A stretch of DNA of 50,977 bases from Desulfosporosinus sp. (GTDB lineage Bacteria > Bacillota > Desulfitobacteriia > Desulfitobacteriales > Desulfitobacteriaceae). The notes beneath the pieces are model-generated. The model was not told where the DNA came from and did no database searches. It saw only the letters and a program-made list of their open reading frames with translations. The DNA lies in contig JARLHU010000126.1 in the NCBI GenBank assembly GCA_031292095.1, forward strand, positions 1 to 50,977, written 5' to 3'. Below are positions 42,679-50,977 of this stretch, one piece after another (the first letter of the stretch is position 1; every line of letters starts with the position of its first letter). The translations under genes were made by a program, and so were the position numbers.

Positions 42679-42705
42679 GGCTTCCCTGAAGAGGGAAGCC
42701 TTTTT
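42679..42705 (+). terminator. Intrinsic terminator of gatCAB
   Basis: GGCTTCCCT (42679-42687) pairs with AGGGAAGCC (42692-42700), short loop, then TTTTT. Confidence 0.9.
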
Positions 42706-42765
42706 CGTACTTTCAGAAAGTATAAGGGCAACTAGGCAGCCGCCTTCGTAAAGGGTCACTTCTCG

Positions 42766-42876
42766 CTATCACGACACCTCGCCATCCATGGCGGTGTCTA
42801 ATCTCGAACATCCTTGTTCGAGTCCTGGCGGTGTCTAATCTTGAACATCCTTGTTCGAGAGTCCTGGCCAGCGCTT
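42766..42876. repeat. Modular palindromic repeat element, copy 2
   Basis: Hairpin GACACC..GCCATCCATGGCGGTGTC spans 42773-42798. Palindrome CTCGAACATCCTTGTTCGAG at 42803-42822 recurs as CTTGAACATCCTTGTTCGAG at 42840-42859, within a 37-bp tandem repeat whose shared lead is TGGCGGTGTCTAATC (42789 and 42826). It ends in TGGCCAGCGCTT (42865-42876), exactly as copy 1 does at 24772-24783. The remainder of the gap to 43005 has no gene. Confidence 0.75.
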
Positions 42877-43004
42877 GGTGCCAACCAAGTTTTCTTTAAC
42901 GGCTTGTAGGGGCAATTCATGTCGCGCCAACAGATTGAGAAGAGGCAAGAAACTTTTGTCTATCTAAATACCATCAGCCTACAAAGGTTAACAATAAAAA
43001 ATGC

Positions 43005-43035
43005 TTGCTATAGAGTATAGTCTATGGGTTATATT
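43005..43035 (+). promoter_or_regulatory. MerR-type promoter with 19-bp spacer
   Basis: TTGCTA (43005-43010) and TATATT (43030-43035) are separated by exactly 19 bp, and the spacer contains an imperfect dyad ATAGA...TCTAT. This over-long spacer with a central dyad is the signature of promoters activated by MerR-family regulators. It precedes the merR-family gene itself, so autoregulation is expected. Confidence 0.75.
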
Positions 43036-43055
43036 ACAAAAGGTAGGTGTTAACT

Positions 43056-43505
43056 ATGAGCTATTCAACAAAAGCAATAACAGAGAAGTTAAATCTGTCT
43101 ATGCACACTCTACGTTATTATGAAAAAGAAGAATTACTTCCACCAATCGCGCGTGACAAAAACGGAGCACGTGAATATAGCGATTTGAATTTGGAGCAGT
43201 TGATATTAATACGATGTATGCGTACAGCAGGCATGTCTATTTCGTATATCAGAGATTATATGAATCTGTGTATGGAAGGACCCTCAAGTATTTCAAAAAG
43301 AAAGGAGATCATATTATTACAAAAGAATATTCTTGAGGAACAAAAGAAGAAATTAAATGACAATCTAAAAGTAATAAATTGGAAACTAAAGTATTATCAA
43401 AAGCTGGAGGATAAAGAGCCGGAGGAATATGCCAGTATTATTGCTGAGGAACGTGCTACTGCTGCTTATGGGAGGATGATTAAATTATTGAAGACAAAAC
43501 AATAA
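43056..43505 (+). CDS. MerR-family transcriptional regulator (AdhR-like)
   Basis: A 149-residue regulator. The N-terminal winged helix reads STKAITEKLNLSMHTLRYYEKEELLPPIARDKNGAREY, followed by the dimerisation coiled coil (SKRKEIILLQKNILEEQKKKL). No metal-binding Cys cluster is visible, so an aldehyde/electrophile sensor of the AdhR type fits better than a metal sensor. ATG 43056 with AAAGGTAGGTG upstream is preferred over GTG 43047. It sits 45 bp upstream of an alcohol dehydrogenase gene, as AdhR commonly does, and behind a MerR-type promoter. Confidence 0.88.
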   Translation: MSYSTKAITEKLNLSMHTLRYYEKEELLPPIARDKNGAREYSDLNLEQLILIRCMRTAGMSISYIRDYMNLCMEGPSSISKRKEIILLQKNILEEQKKKLNDNLKVINWKLKYYQKLEDKEPEEYASIIAEERATAAYGRMIKLLKTKQ

Positions 43506-43550
43506 AGTGTATGCTTATATGAAATAATTTATAAGAATGGATGTGTCATA

Positions 43551-44501
43551 ATGAAGTTTATGAAAGCAGTTCAAGTAAGTACACCGGGAGGAGAATTTGA
43601 ATTAGTACAAAGAGAAATTCCAGAACCAGCTAAAGGTCAAGTGAGAATTAAGGTTTCAGCTTGTGGAGTTTGCCATGGTGATGATGTTGTAAAAAGTGGG
43701 GGACATTATCCTGGCATTGAATACCCTCGTATTCCTGGACACGAGATTATCGGAGTTATTGAAAAAATAGGCGCAGGTGTAGAAGGATATGAAATTGGAC
43801 AACGTGTTGGAGTAGGCTGGCCTGCAGGTATAACTTATGACGGCGGTTTTGCTGAATACATGATAACGAGTGCCCAAGAATTAGTACAGATACCAGAAGA
43901 TTTAAATTCAATTGAAGCCGCACCACTGCTTTGTGCAGGTGTAACAACCTTTGATGCTTTAAAAAATTCTGGTGCAAAACCTGGAGATATAGTAGCCATT
44001 CAAGGTGTTGGTGGTTTAGGCCATTTAGCTATTCAATATGCTAAAAAAATGGGCTTGAAGACGGTTGCTATTTCAAGAGGAACGGATAAAAGAGAACTTG
44101 CTGAAAAGTTAGGAGCTCAAGTGTATATAGATACAGAGAGTACAGATGTTGCTAAAGAACTTCAAAAACTAGGTGGAGCTAAAGTTATTCTTGCAACAGC
44201 ACCGAACAATAAAGCCATATCAGTCTTAGTAGACGGACTTGGGTTTGATGGAAAGTTAGTAATTGTTGCAGGGATAGAGGGACCAATTCAAGTTTATGGT
44301 AATCAATTACTAATGGGAAGACGAAGCATACAAGGCTGGATACCTACGGGACATAATCAATCTAAAGAAGATACTCTGAAGTTTAGTTTGCTTGCAAATG
44401 TACGTCCACTAATTGAAACATTTCCACTTGAACAAGCAGCTTTAGCATATGAAAAAATGATGACGGCGAAAATTCGCTTTAGAGCCGTTTTAACTATTTG
44501 A
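43551..44501 (+). CDS. Zinc-type alcohol dehydrogenase without the structural-zinc lobe
   Basis: A 316-residue medium-chain dehydrogenase. Catalytic zinc ligands: Cys in ACGVCHGDD, His-Glu in PGHEIIG and Cys in LLCAGVTTFDAL. The NAD(P) fingerprint is VGGLGHLA. The structural-zinc loop with four cysteines, normally following GVGW, is absent: GVGWPAGITYDGGFAEY jumps directly across it, which explains the short length (family about 340). It is likely still folded, since several MDRs lack this lobe. The MerR gene upstream suggests induction by aldehydes. The ribosome binding site is weak (GGATGTG). Confidence 0.86.
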   Translation: MKFMKAVQVSTPGGEFELVQREIPEPAKGQVRIKVSACGVCHGDDVVKSGGHYPGIEYPRIPGHEIIGVIEKIGAGVEGYEIGQRVGVGWPAGITYDGGFAEYMITSAQELVQIPEDLNSIEAAPLLCAGVTTFDALKNSGAKPGDIVAIQGVGGLGHLAIQYAKKMGLKTVAISRGTDKRELAEKLGAQVYIDTESTDVAKELQKLGGAKVILATAPNNKAISVLVDGLGFDGKLVIVAGIEGPIQVYGNQLLMGRRSIQGWIPTGHNQSKEDTLKFSLLANVRPLIETFPLEQAALAYEKMMTAKIRFRAVLTI

Positions 44502-44558
44502 TGCGTTACTAATTAGTTAATTATCTAGACAAGCTAAAATAAGTACTAAAATATTACG

Positions 44559-44588
44559 TTGATGCTGTCAACAAAAAAGTTATATAAT
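44559..44588 (+). promoter_or_regulatory. Promoter of the aldo/keto reductase gene, with dyad
   Basis: TTGATG (44559-44564), an 18-bp spacer and TATAAT (44583-44588). The -35 overlaps a perfect dyad GTTGA-TGCTG-TCAAC (44558-44572), a possible operator. Confidence 0.62.
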
Positions 44589-44642
44589 CTAGATGGATTA
44601 AAATAGTTATTGCAAAATCTATTATTTTGTTTGGAGGTAAGT

Positions 44643-45761
44643 ATGAAATATTTAGGTGAAACCATTCCGAAACTCGGTTTCGGCTTTATGCGGCTTCCGA
44701 TGATCGGTGAAGAAATTGATATTGAACAGACAAAGGAAATGGTCGATCTGTATATGTCCAAAGGATTCAGTTATTTTGATTCGTCCTGGGGCTATATCGG
44801 CGGCAAATCCGAAGAGGCGATGAAAGCCGCAATCGTTGACCGCTATCCGCGCGAGAGCTTTCAAATCGCGACAAAGTGCCCTGCATGGATTGTGAAAACT
44901 GAAGAAGAAGCCAAGAACATGATCTGGACTTCACTGAAGCGCACCGGAGCTGGTTATATAGATTATTACCTGCTTCACAACTTAGGCGAAGGCCGTACGA
45001 AAACGTTTGATGACTTCGGTATATGGGATTATGTTCGGGATCTGAAGGAAAAAGGACTGATACGTCATATAGGCTTTTCAATTCATGATAAGGCGGATGC
45101 GATAGACAAAATTCTGACCGAGCATCCTGAAATGGAATTCGTCCAGTTTCAATTGAACTATGCCGATTGGGAGAGCGACTCAATCCAAGCGCGCAAATGC
45201 TATGAGGTGGCGCTGAAACATAACAAACCCATCGTCGTTATGGAACCGGTCAAAGGAGGCGCTCTGGCAAACCCGGTTGACAGTGTTAAAAAAATATTCG
45301 AAGAAGCGAATCCTAAAACGTCTGTTGCCTCATGGGCAATCCGGTATGCGGCATCTCTGGACAATATCGTCACCGTACTGAGCGGAATGTCCTCAATCGA
45401 GCAGGTCAGAGACAATGTTTCATATATGGAAAATTTCCAACCACTAAATGAAGATGAGAGAGCCGTTGTTGAGAAGGCGCGGAAGGTATTCAGTGAAATA
45501 CCGTGTATTCCTTGCACCTCCTGCGAATATTGTGTAGAAGGTTGCCCTCAGAAAATACACATCCCTAATATTTTTGCTGCGTATAACCGCAAAATGATCT
45601 ACGACGATTTTCCCAGCGCAAAGAACTTTTATCGGTTTGCAGTTATGGCGGGAGGCAAGGCTTCAGACTGCATCGCCTGCGGCAACTGTGAAGGAGTCTG
45701 TCCTCAGCATATTAATATTATTGAAAACTTAAAAACTATAGCGGAAGAGCTGGAAAAATAA
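44643..45761 (+). CDS. Aldo/keto reductase with C-terminal [4Fe-4S] domain
   Basis: A 372-residue oxidoreductase. The AKR barrel (about 1-280) has GFGFMRLP, the catalytic Tyr region DSSWGYIGGKSEE, the Lys in IATKCP and YYLLHNLG. The C-terminal 4Fe-4S dicluster region contains CIPCTSCEYCVEGCP and CIACGNCEGVCP. Such proteins reduce carbonyl compounds with electrons from NAD(P)H or ferredoxin in anaerobes. Substrate unknown. ATG 44643 with TTGGAGGTAAG upstream is preferred over an upstream in-frame start at 44610. Codon use is more GC-rich than in the ADH gene just before, so the two may have separate origins. Confidence 0.9.
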   Translation: MKYLGETIPKLGFGFMRLPMIGEEIDIEQTKEMVDLYMSKGFSYFDSSWGYIGGKSEEAMKAAIVDRYPRESFQIATKCPAWIVKTEEEAKNMIWTSLKRTGAGYIDYYLLHNLGEGRTKTFDDFGIWDYVRDLKEKGLIRHIGFSIHDKADAIDKILTEHPEMEFVQFQLNYADWESDSIQARKCYEVALKHNKPIVVMEPVKGGALANPVDSVKKIFEEANPKTSVASWAIRYAASLDNIVTVLSGMSSIEQVRDNVSYMENFQPLNEDERAVVEKARKVFSEIPCIPCTSCEYCVEGCPQKIHIPNIFAAYNRKMIYDDFPSAKNFYRFAVMAGGKASDCIACGNCEGVCPQHINIIENLKTIAEELEK

Positions 45762-45936
45762 AAATGGCATGATTGTATTAAGTACATTCATGCATCTATC
45801 CACTTGCGCTAATTGATCCTTCAATTTAACAGATTAAAGATAGTATTCGGTTGCTTATTTAGGCGATTAAGGAGTGCCGCGAATCGTAATGATGTCAAAA
45901 TATTAGAAGAGACCAATGGCCAATAATTATTTACGG

Positions 45937-45967
45937 AGGTACTGATTTCGAGAATCGGTGCCTTTTT
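45937..45967 (+). terminator. Terminator-like hairpin after the aldo/keto reductase
   Basis: AGGTACTGATT (45937-45947) pairs with AATCGGTGCCT (45953-45963) with a G-U pair, followed by TTTTT. It is 176 bp after the stop; the intervening 45762-45936 and the following 45968-46136 contain no gene I can support. Confidence 0.65.
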
Positions 45968-46136
45968 GTTATTCTGCAGAAGAATGTGCTCGGAGAAAAT
46001 TTCCAACCTAATTGCTAACAATTACTGGCAGGGTTTAGCGGAAAAACGCAGAATAAGGTCATTGGTAGATTATTGTACAGAACAGAAAAGTCTTGTTCGG
46101 CTTACTTAAAAAATGGGGAAAATAGGGGGAAGTTTA

Positions 46137-46295
46137 ATGAGAGCTGTGTGTATAGATTTTGAAACAGCAAACAGTTTCATTGGCAGTGCCTGCTCAGTGG
46201 GAATTGCCGTTATCGAAGAGAAAAAGATCATCGATAAACGAATTCGCTGCTCTTGTAGGAATGCGGCTTGGAAAACTGTACGCTGGGGGATATAG
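46137..46295 (+). pseudogene. N-terminal fragment of a DnaQ-like 3'-5' exonuclease
   Basis: The frame from ATG 46137 reads MRAVCIDFETANSFIGSACS then VGIAVIEEKKIIDKR, the exonuclease I motif (DFETAN) and beta-hairpin of DnaQ-family exonucleases of about 180 residues. After about residue 36 the family sequence ends and 16 unrelated residues run to a stop. Exo II and III motifs are absent. Truncated and non-functional. Confidence 0.75.
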
Positions 46296-46346
46296 ACCAT
46301 GTAGTATAGCGAAGAGAACAAGTAAAAGGGGAGGGTAGAAGAGTTT

Positions 46347-46846
46347 ATGAGAATATTCATTGGGGTTGATCTGCCTGCTGAGATCAAACAAACTCTACTT
46401 AGGTTCCAGTCTGAGCTAAGACATCTTGGAGTCGATGGATTATGAAAATTAATGGATAATTTTTCACATAACATTAGAATTTTTAGGGGAATTAGGACCT
46501 GATCAGGTTTCGGTACTTATGGAATCTCTGACGAAAATTGCCAGCACATACAAACCGTTCGGGTTAACTATTGGCGGACTAGGGGGATTTCCCTCTCTTA
46601 ATCAGGCTCATACCTTATGGACGGCGGTAAGCGGAAATTTAGCTGAACTGAATCAACTAAACCACGATCTACACATGAACTTAAAATTAAAGGATTGAAT
46701 TAGATGAACGACAGTTTATGCCTCATGTAACCTTGGCCTCTCGTCCTAAACTCGGAAATAAGGATCTTTCAGTTGTGCAAACAAAAAGTTTAGGTAAGTA
46801 CAAGGTTGTTGAGGTTGTATTATTTGAGAGCAGGGTCATAGGTGGC
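46347..46846 (+). pseudogene. thpR: Broken RNA 2',3'-cyclic phosphodiesterase (ThpR/LigT)
   Basis: Pieces in order give a whole 2H phosphoesterase: MRIFIGVDLPAEIKQTLLRF, then (after a TGA near 46443 and a frameshift) HITLEFLGELGPDQVSVL with the first H-x-T motif, GLGGFPSLNQAHTLW, and after a further stop and frameshift near 46695, RQFMPHVTLASRPKLG with the second H-x-T motif, ending VVLFESRVIGG. At least three lesions disrupt it. Sequence similarity to a functional gene is still high, so decay is recent. Confidence 0.88.
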
Positions 46847-46866
46847 CAAAGAGTCCACACGGATTT

Positions 46867-47579
46867 TTGAATATACCCGCTTTTCATCTCCAGGCGAGTC
46901 AATTAGCGATGGTTTTGCAGGTCTCTTTTTTAACAAACGCAATACTTGGAGTCCCCGCAGGGATATTGGCCGATCGTTTTGGCGTCAAAAGTGTAGTAGC
47001 CGCTGGATTAGTACTGACTGTAATAAGTAGTTTTGGACGTTTAACTGCAAGTAGTTTTGGAATTCTTTTTGTTTGGATGTTTATACTGGGTGTTGGTCCG
47101 GCTTTTCTTAATGCTAATGCAGCTAAAATATTAGGTGATTGGTTTCCGCCTCAACAAATGGGAATGGCGATGGGTATTTATATCGCAGGTGCCAATACCG
47201 GTATCACCATTGCCTTGGCAACTTCAGCGTTTTTCTCGTCCCTAAAAGGGGCATTTATGACCTCTGCAGTTATTATCTTAGTCGCCTCTTCTCTGACGAT
47301 ATCTTTTATCATTGGGACAATCATCGGCCCTATAATTTCTGAGAAAGTCGGCTTAATGAAGCCCTTTCTGGCTCCCATAGCAATTATTGCTGCAATTTGT
47401 TCCTACCTGGCTTGAATTGTGCCCTTCGGAACACTTACTTGGATATTGCTCATAATTACCGGTATTATGTTAGGAACATCCGTGCCACTTATCATGTCTC
47501 TGCCGATGATAAACGTATATTTGAAAGTCAGGACTATCGGCAATCGGCAACTCGGCAACCGCTTTGGTACAGGGTGTAA
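46867..47579 (+). pseudogene. Truncated major facilitator superfamily transporter
   Basis: The frame from 46867 encodes MFS helices 2-6: VSFLTNAILGVPAGILADRF (the GxxxDRxG loop) and so on. The first helix is missing. After helix 6 the sequence jumps to GPIISEKVGLMKPF, which belongs to the second half (loop 8-9), so an internal segment has been lost. A TGA at 47413 then interrupts; the frame continues TLTWILLIITGIMLG to about 47579. Non-functional remnant. Confidence 0.8.
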
Positions 47580-47671
47580 AATAGAACAATGATGTTCATG
47601 CTGCCTAACGGATGCGGAGAAGTGTTAAAACGGTAGTATCGTGAAGCAGTTTATTTCAGTATGATCCCGAT

Positions 47672-48718
47672 CTATTTTACAATAAAAAAGGATGGAGCAT
47701 GACGTTCACCGTATGGACTGGATGGGTGATTTACAATCTGGTCGTGATAATAGAGGACGGTTGAAGCGCCACCATCAAGATTGGCAACGTTGTATGCGCC
47801 ATATTTAAGCATGATATCCTGAACATCTTTTAGGGTAGCGCCCAAGGACCCGATCTGGCGTCCGTCGATGACCAGCATCAAGATAGTACCGTCCTTCGTT
47901 TGCCCAATGGCCGTTCTAGGGGCAATCCCCCATGCTCCATCTCCATGGGTAATGGCTGGCTTACCATTAACGACAAGTAAAGGGCCAAATGTGACTGCAT
48001 CGCGTATGCCCATCCGTTTGATGTTGGTTAAGGTATAATGTCCCAGGACAAGAACATTTCTTTGGTTTATGCCAATGATATCATAACTTGAAACTCCTGA
48101 ATCCCTGTATAAGACGTTACCGCGTGAGATGAGGATGCCTTGAGGGTGCCCTCCGTTTCCGTTACCCTGCGGGTCACTAAACATTCCCCCATTAATAACT
48201 GCAACAGCCCCAGTTTCTTTGGCAATGTCCTCTGCTCTTTCTCCGATTTTACCAAGATAATGTGTCGCTGCCACTCTGACGCTTCCAGGATTATTGACCT
48301 TAAGTAAGTATCCATTAAATCCATTTTGACTGATGTCGATTAGTTCCGTGTTATTATTCGTACTGTGCGTATTAATCAAGGCCGGATCGGAGTTTCCAAG
48401 ATCTTTAGCCTGATTACTGTCCAATATTTTTTGAATCTGGGCATCGGTAAAAAACCATTTCGCCAAGTACTGATGGCTCATTGTCGTCATTGCACTTTCT
48501 ACCCACAAATCACGTAGAGTCTCGAAGGGTTGAAGAGAGGAATAAAGAAACCCCATGAATAGCAGAAATATCGTGAGAAAACTAACGGTCCATGCAATGA
48601 TCCTAGGCAGTAACCTTTTCTTCCGGCTGTAATGGTGGACCCCTACAGGAGGTTTTCTTCCATCGAGCCGCGGCTGCATCGTTGATTGTGAGGGCTTAGG
48701 GATACATGTACTGTCCAT
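47672..48718 (-). CDS. Phosphodiester glycosidase (NAGPA-domain) membrane-anchored protein
   Basis: A 348-residue protein with a basic N-terminus (HHYSRKKRLLPR) and one transmembrane helix (about 38-60). The extracytoplasmic C-terminal domain (about 165-348) is of the NAGPA/phosphodiester glycosidase type: AVINGGMFSDPQGNGNGGHPQG, GPLLVVNGKPA, APRTAIGQTKDG, LDGGASTVLYY. Family members cleave phosphodiester-linked sugars or act in exopolysaccharide and spore/wall metabolism. Residues in GxxRTAIG and NLDGGGS-type motifs are kept. Start ATG 48718 has only a poor ribosome binding site, so the next in-frame ATG (Met14) is an alternative. Confidence 0.82.
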   Translation of the reverse strand: MDSTCIPKPSQSTMQPRLDGRKPPVGVHHYSRKKRLLPRIIAWTVSFLTIFLLFMGFLYSSLQPFETLRDLWVESAMTTMSHQYLAKWFFTDAQIQKILDSNQAKDLGNSDPALINTHSTNNNTELIDISQNGFNGYLLKVNNPGSVRVAATHYLGKIGERAEDIAKETGAVAVINGGMFSDPQGNGNGGHPQGILISRGNVLYRDSGVSSYDIIGINQRNVLVLGHYTLTNIKRMGIRDAVTFGPLLVVNGKPAITHGDGAWGIAPRTAIGQTKDGTILMLVIDGRQIGSLGATLKDVQDIMLKYGAYNVANLDGGASTVLYYHDQIVNHPSSPYGERHAPSFFIVK

Positions 48719-48949
48719 ATTTTATCTTCAACTCCAAATATATTTGCAATTTCACAGAGTTTGCATGGAAACGATCCTAATAATATTGAAATATGGACTT
48801 GCAATAGCCAGAGCAGATGTGTGGTGAGAAATGGGTGAAGATCAGGACGCTGTTAAAGGTTTGCTGTTTCATTTTATCATGTATTTGAAGAAATGTTATA
48901 ATTAAGGTTAGGTAAAGGTCTTTGCAAATAAGAACATGAGGTGATTGGT

Positions 48950-49675
48950 TTGGCAGTACTCGGAGGGCGTGCACATTTTAACGGGATTACATTTGCAACC
49001 AGCACGCATGTGGCGCGTGGCAAACTAAAAAATGGGGTAGTGTCACTTCATGTCCGAAAACTGCCGGAGGGCCGTCTGCTTGAGGCGATGGATAGGGTTC
49101 CCTTTGTCCGAGGAATCTCCAAACTGGCCAAGATCAATTGGAATTTGTTTCTGGTCGTTGTTTTGCTACTGGCGATCCCGTGGAACTGGTTCTTTCCGGC
49201 TAACCAAGCGAATACTACCATATCGGTTTGGTCTGTATTCGCTGAATATGGCGTCGTTCTGATAACTGCAATATTTTTGTTCAAACGACTATGGCAATTT
49301 CATGGGGCGGAGCACAAGGCCTTTAATGTTTATACCAGCGGGGGGCAACTCTTACTAGAATCGGTACAGGCGGCTGACCGGGTGTGTGGTCGGTGCGGCA
49401 CTAATTTAGTCGTCATAGTGTTCCCGATCTATTATTTACTGTCCTACGTGTTATATCAAATCCCGTTGCTTCTGTATTTAGTGTCCATGTCGGTTGGCTA
49501 TGAGATCTTCAACTGGGGTTCACGGCGAAACCGCCTGAAGGTAGTCTTCAAGATTGCTGCACTCATCCAAAAATACATTGTGACAAAAGAACCGAATGAA
49601 GCACAAATACGGATGGCTATCGCTGTATTGTCTAAGGCCATAGAACTTGATCAGGATAGAGCAGTAAAGTTATGA
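48950..49675 (+). CDS. DUF1385 membrane protein
   Basis: A roughly 241-residue polytopic protein of DUF1385. Landmarks: VLGGRAHFNGI (the family's GGQAVIEGV position, altered), RVPFVRGISKL, the metal-like motif FHGAEHKAFNVYTSG, CGRCGT and the terminal helices. It is shorter than usual family members (about 300), the N-terminal MRGP-type segment being reduced. TTG 48950, 5-6 nt after GAGGTGA, is preferred over GTG 48941. Function is unknown; in actinobacteria and Firmicutes the family sits near prmC/rho, not here. Confidence 0.8.
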   Translation: MAVLGGRAHFNGITFATSTHVARGKLKNGVVSLHVRKLPEGRLLEAMDRVPFVRGISKLAKINWNLFLVVVLLLAIPWNWFFPANQANTTISVWSVFAEYGVVLITAIFLFKRLWQFHGAEHKAFNVYTSGGQLLLESVQAADRVCGRCGTNLVVIVFPIYYLLSYVLYQIPLLLYLVSMSVGYEIFNWGSRRNRLKVVFKIAALIQKYIVTKEPNEAQIRMAIAVLSKAIELDQDRAVKL

Positions 49676-49723
49676 TTGTGTGATCGTGGCGTACCAATCA
49701 CATAGAAAGCGAGGGAGAAATTA

Positions 49724-50452
49724 GTGAAGATAGCCGTAATCGCAGATGTTCATGGTAATAGTTGTGCGCTCGATAAAGTATTAACAGATATAAAGGGTCG
49801 CTCAATTGACCAATTCATAATCTTGGGTGACTTGTTAATGAAGGGGCCAGACCCTGCTTCAGTTATCCATATGGTCAAAGGTATCAAACCTTTGTGCTGG
49901 ATCAATGGAAATACTGACTTGTGGTTCAAAGAATTAGCAAATAACTGGGAACCAAAAACAGAACGAGTAAAAGGGTGGTTAGTATATTATCTGTTTGCAA
50001 AACAAAGACTTTCCGAAGAAGATATTGAGTTTATAATTGCTTTGCCCACTGAACACGCTGTTGATTTAATGGGAACAAGTATATTATGCGTTCACGGTTC
50101 GCCAGGTTCTGTTGTCAATGGGATGGACTATCGAACATCAGAACATGAACTTGAATTAATGGTAGAAGGGGTCTGCGAATCAATCATCCTTTCTGGTCAT
50201 ACCCATATACCCTTTGTTGGAGAAGTTAAAGGCAAGTATATATTCAATGTTGGAAGTGTTGGATTATCTTCTGACGGTAGTAATCTGGCTTCTTATGGGA
50301 TTGTAGAACTTTGCACAGGTGTTGCTCCAAAATTTGAAATTATAAGGGTACCTTATCCAATCAGCGAGACGATAAGAATTGCACAGGAACTTAAGTTTCC
50401 AAATATGTATCGGTATGAACAATCTTTAGTTACCGGACTATCTGTGTACTAA
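49724..50452 (+). CDS. Calcineurin-like metallophosphoesterase family protein
   Basis: A 242-residue phosphoesterase. Metal ligands: IADVHGN (D-x-H), ILGDLLMKG (GD), NGNTD (GNxD; GNTD rather than GNHD), VHGSPG and SGHTHIPF (GHxH). The YfcE/MJ0936-like class acts on phosphodiesters or phosphoproteins; the substrate cannot be set from sequence. GTG start with GCGAGGGAG upstream. Codon use is more AT-rich than in the gene before. Confidence 0.85.
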   Translation: MKIAVIADVHGNSCALDKVLTDIKGRSIDQFIILGDLLMKGPDPASVIHMVKGIKPLCWINGNTDLWFKELANNWEPKTERVKGWLVYYLFAKQRLSEEDIEFIIALPTEHAVDLMGTSILCVHGSPGSVVNGMDYRTSEHELELMVEGVCESIILSGHTHIPFVGEVKGKYIFNVGSVGLSSDGSNLASYGIVELCTGVAPKFEIIRVPYPISETIRIAQELKFPNMYRYEQSLVTGLSVY

Positions 50453-50504
50453 TCGTAAATCGAGTCAATCCAGGCCATGACATACCCTTCAAGGTAACGT
50501 GAGA

Positions 50505-50944
50505 CTATATAGATATAAGATCGCTTAAAACTTGAGCGACGTGCCCCTTCACTTTCACTTTAGGATAGATTTTGAGGATTACCCCGTTTTCGTCAATTAG
50601 AAAAGTAGTGCGCTCAACCCCCATATACTTTTTCCCATACATTGCCTTTTCTTTCAACACGTCGTACTTGTTAATAATTTCAAGTTCTTGGTCGCTAACT
50701 AACATAAAGGGCAGTTCGAATTTTTCAATAAATTTATGGTGACTTGACATGGGGTCTTTGCTTACGCCTATGATAATGGCCTTTGACTCTTCGAAATTGG
50801 GATGGTATTGGCGGAAGTCATATCTTTAGAATAAAAGTACAAGATAACTTTCTTACCCTCAGCCTGGAATTCAGATAAAGTAATAGTTCTACCATTACTT
50901 GCTTCGGCCTTGAAATCAGGCGCTTTGTCCCCAACCTTTAGCAT
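50505..50944 (-). pseudogene. bcp: Peroxiredoxin (bcp type) with deleted peroxidatic cysteine
   Basis: On the minus strand ATG 50944 (GGGAGGAACTC upstream) starts MLKVGDKAPDFKAEASNG...VILYFYSKD. The next frame continues DFRQYHPNFEESKAIIIGV and then SSHHKFIEKFELPFMLVSD to the end at 50505. The 10-11 codons that should lie between, including the peroxidatic Cys of the TxxC motif, are deleted and the frame is shifted, producing a stop soon after. The gene is otherwise well preserved. Confidence 0.88.
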
Positions 50945-50977
50945 AGTGAGTTCCTCCCATGTGAAAATTCGTTAAAA

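Overview
The window looks like a piece of chromosome from an anaerobic, spore-former-type Firmicute, most likely a Peptococcaceae relative of Desulfosporosinus or Desulfitobacterium. This is inferred from gene content and protein style, not from a database search. Support comes from the strong AGGAGG-type ribosome binding sites, frequent GTG/TTG starts, oxygen-sensitive enzymes (a glycyl radical enzyme with activase, and a double-cubane cluster protein with its ATPase), GatCAB, Mn-dependent pyrophosphatase, and dispersed palindromic repeats.

Layout. 1-400: a structured segment that may be the 5' relic of a group II intron. 416-5143: a complete branched-chain amino acid ABC operon (livKHMGF). 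5546-6766: an EAL/HDOD signalling protein. 6903-10248: a glycyl radical enzyme of unassigned substrate and its radical SAM activase. 10475-12371: an unknown secreted protein, then a chimeric pseudogene carrying an orphan glycyl-radical C-terminus. 12585-17335: polysaccharide deacetylase, OmpR-type response regulator, sensor kinase and lipoprotein. 17482-19316: a tiny membrane ORF and two membrane/stress-type proteins (DUF2157, GDYXXLXY). 19445-21450: double-cubane protein and activator. 21737-22013: remnants of an MNT/HEPN toxin-antitoxin pair. 22041-24638: minus-strand zinc-ribbon protein, ABC-F ATPase and CMD-family protein. 24889-30560: DUF2164, DNA-deoxyinosine glycosylase, DUF815 ATPase, a membrane MutS-like ATPase, DUF523 and a ferredoxin. 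30705-42669: housekeeping genes asnS, pcrA (with an in-frame intein), ppaC, ligA, gatC, gatA, gatB, interrupted by a repeat-rich gap at 38294-39433. 43056-45761: MerR regulator, alcohol dehydrogenase, and an aldo/keto reductase. 46137-47579: three consecutive broken genes. 47672-50452: phosphodiester glycosidase, DUF1385 and metallophosphoesterase. 50505-50944: a bcp peroxiredoxin that has lost its catalytic cysteine.

How it fits together. The most interesting regulatory signal is a set of TTTGTAAC-type direct repeats with 10-11 bp periodicity. They lie upstream of both the deacetylase (12585) and the 34-residue ORF/DUF2157 unit (17482). In both places the last repeat sits exactly 21 bp before a -10-like hexamer. 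A two-component system is encoded between the two sites, so a small local regulon is plausible. Other notable items are the PcrA intein at helicase motif III, modular palindromic repeats around CATCC(A/T)TG cores in two distant intergenic regions, a duplicated and decayed small membrane gene bounded by 20-bp repeats, and an unusual density of pseudogenes. I did not see a CRISPR array, rRNA, tRNA or intact prophage. I cannot claim with confidence a wholly new biological system; the repeat-defined regulon and the glycyl radical locus are the best leads.
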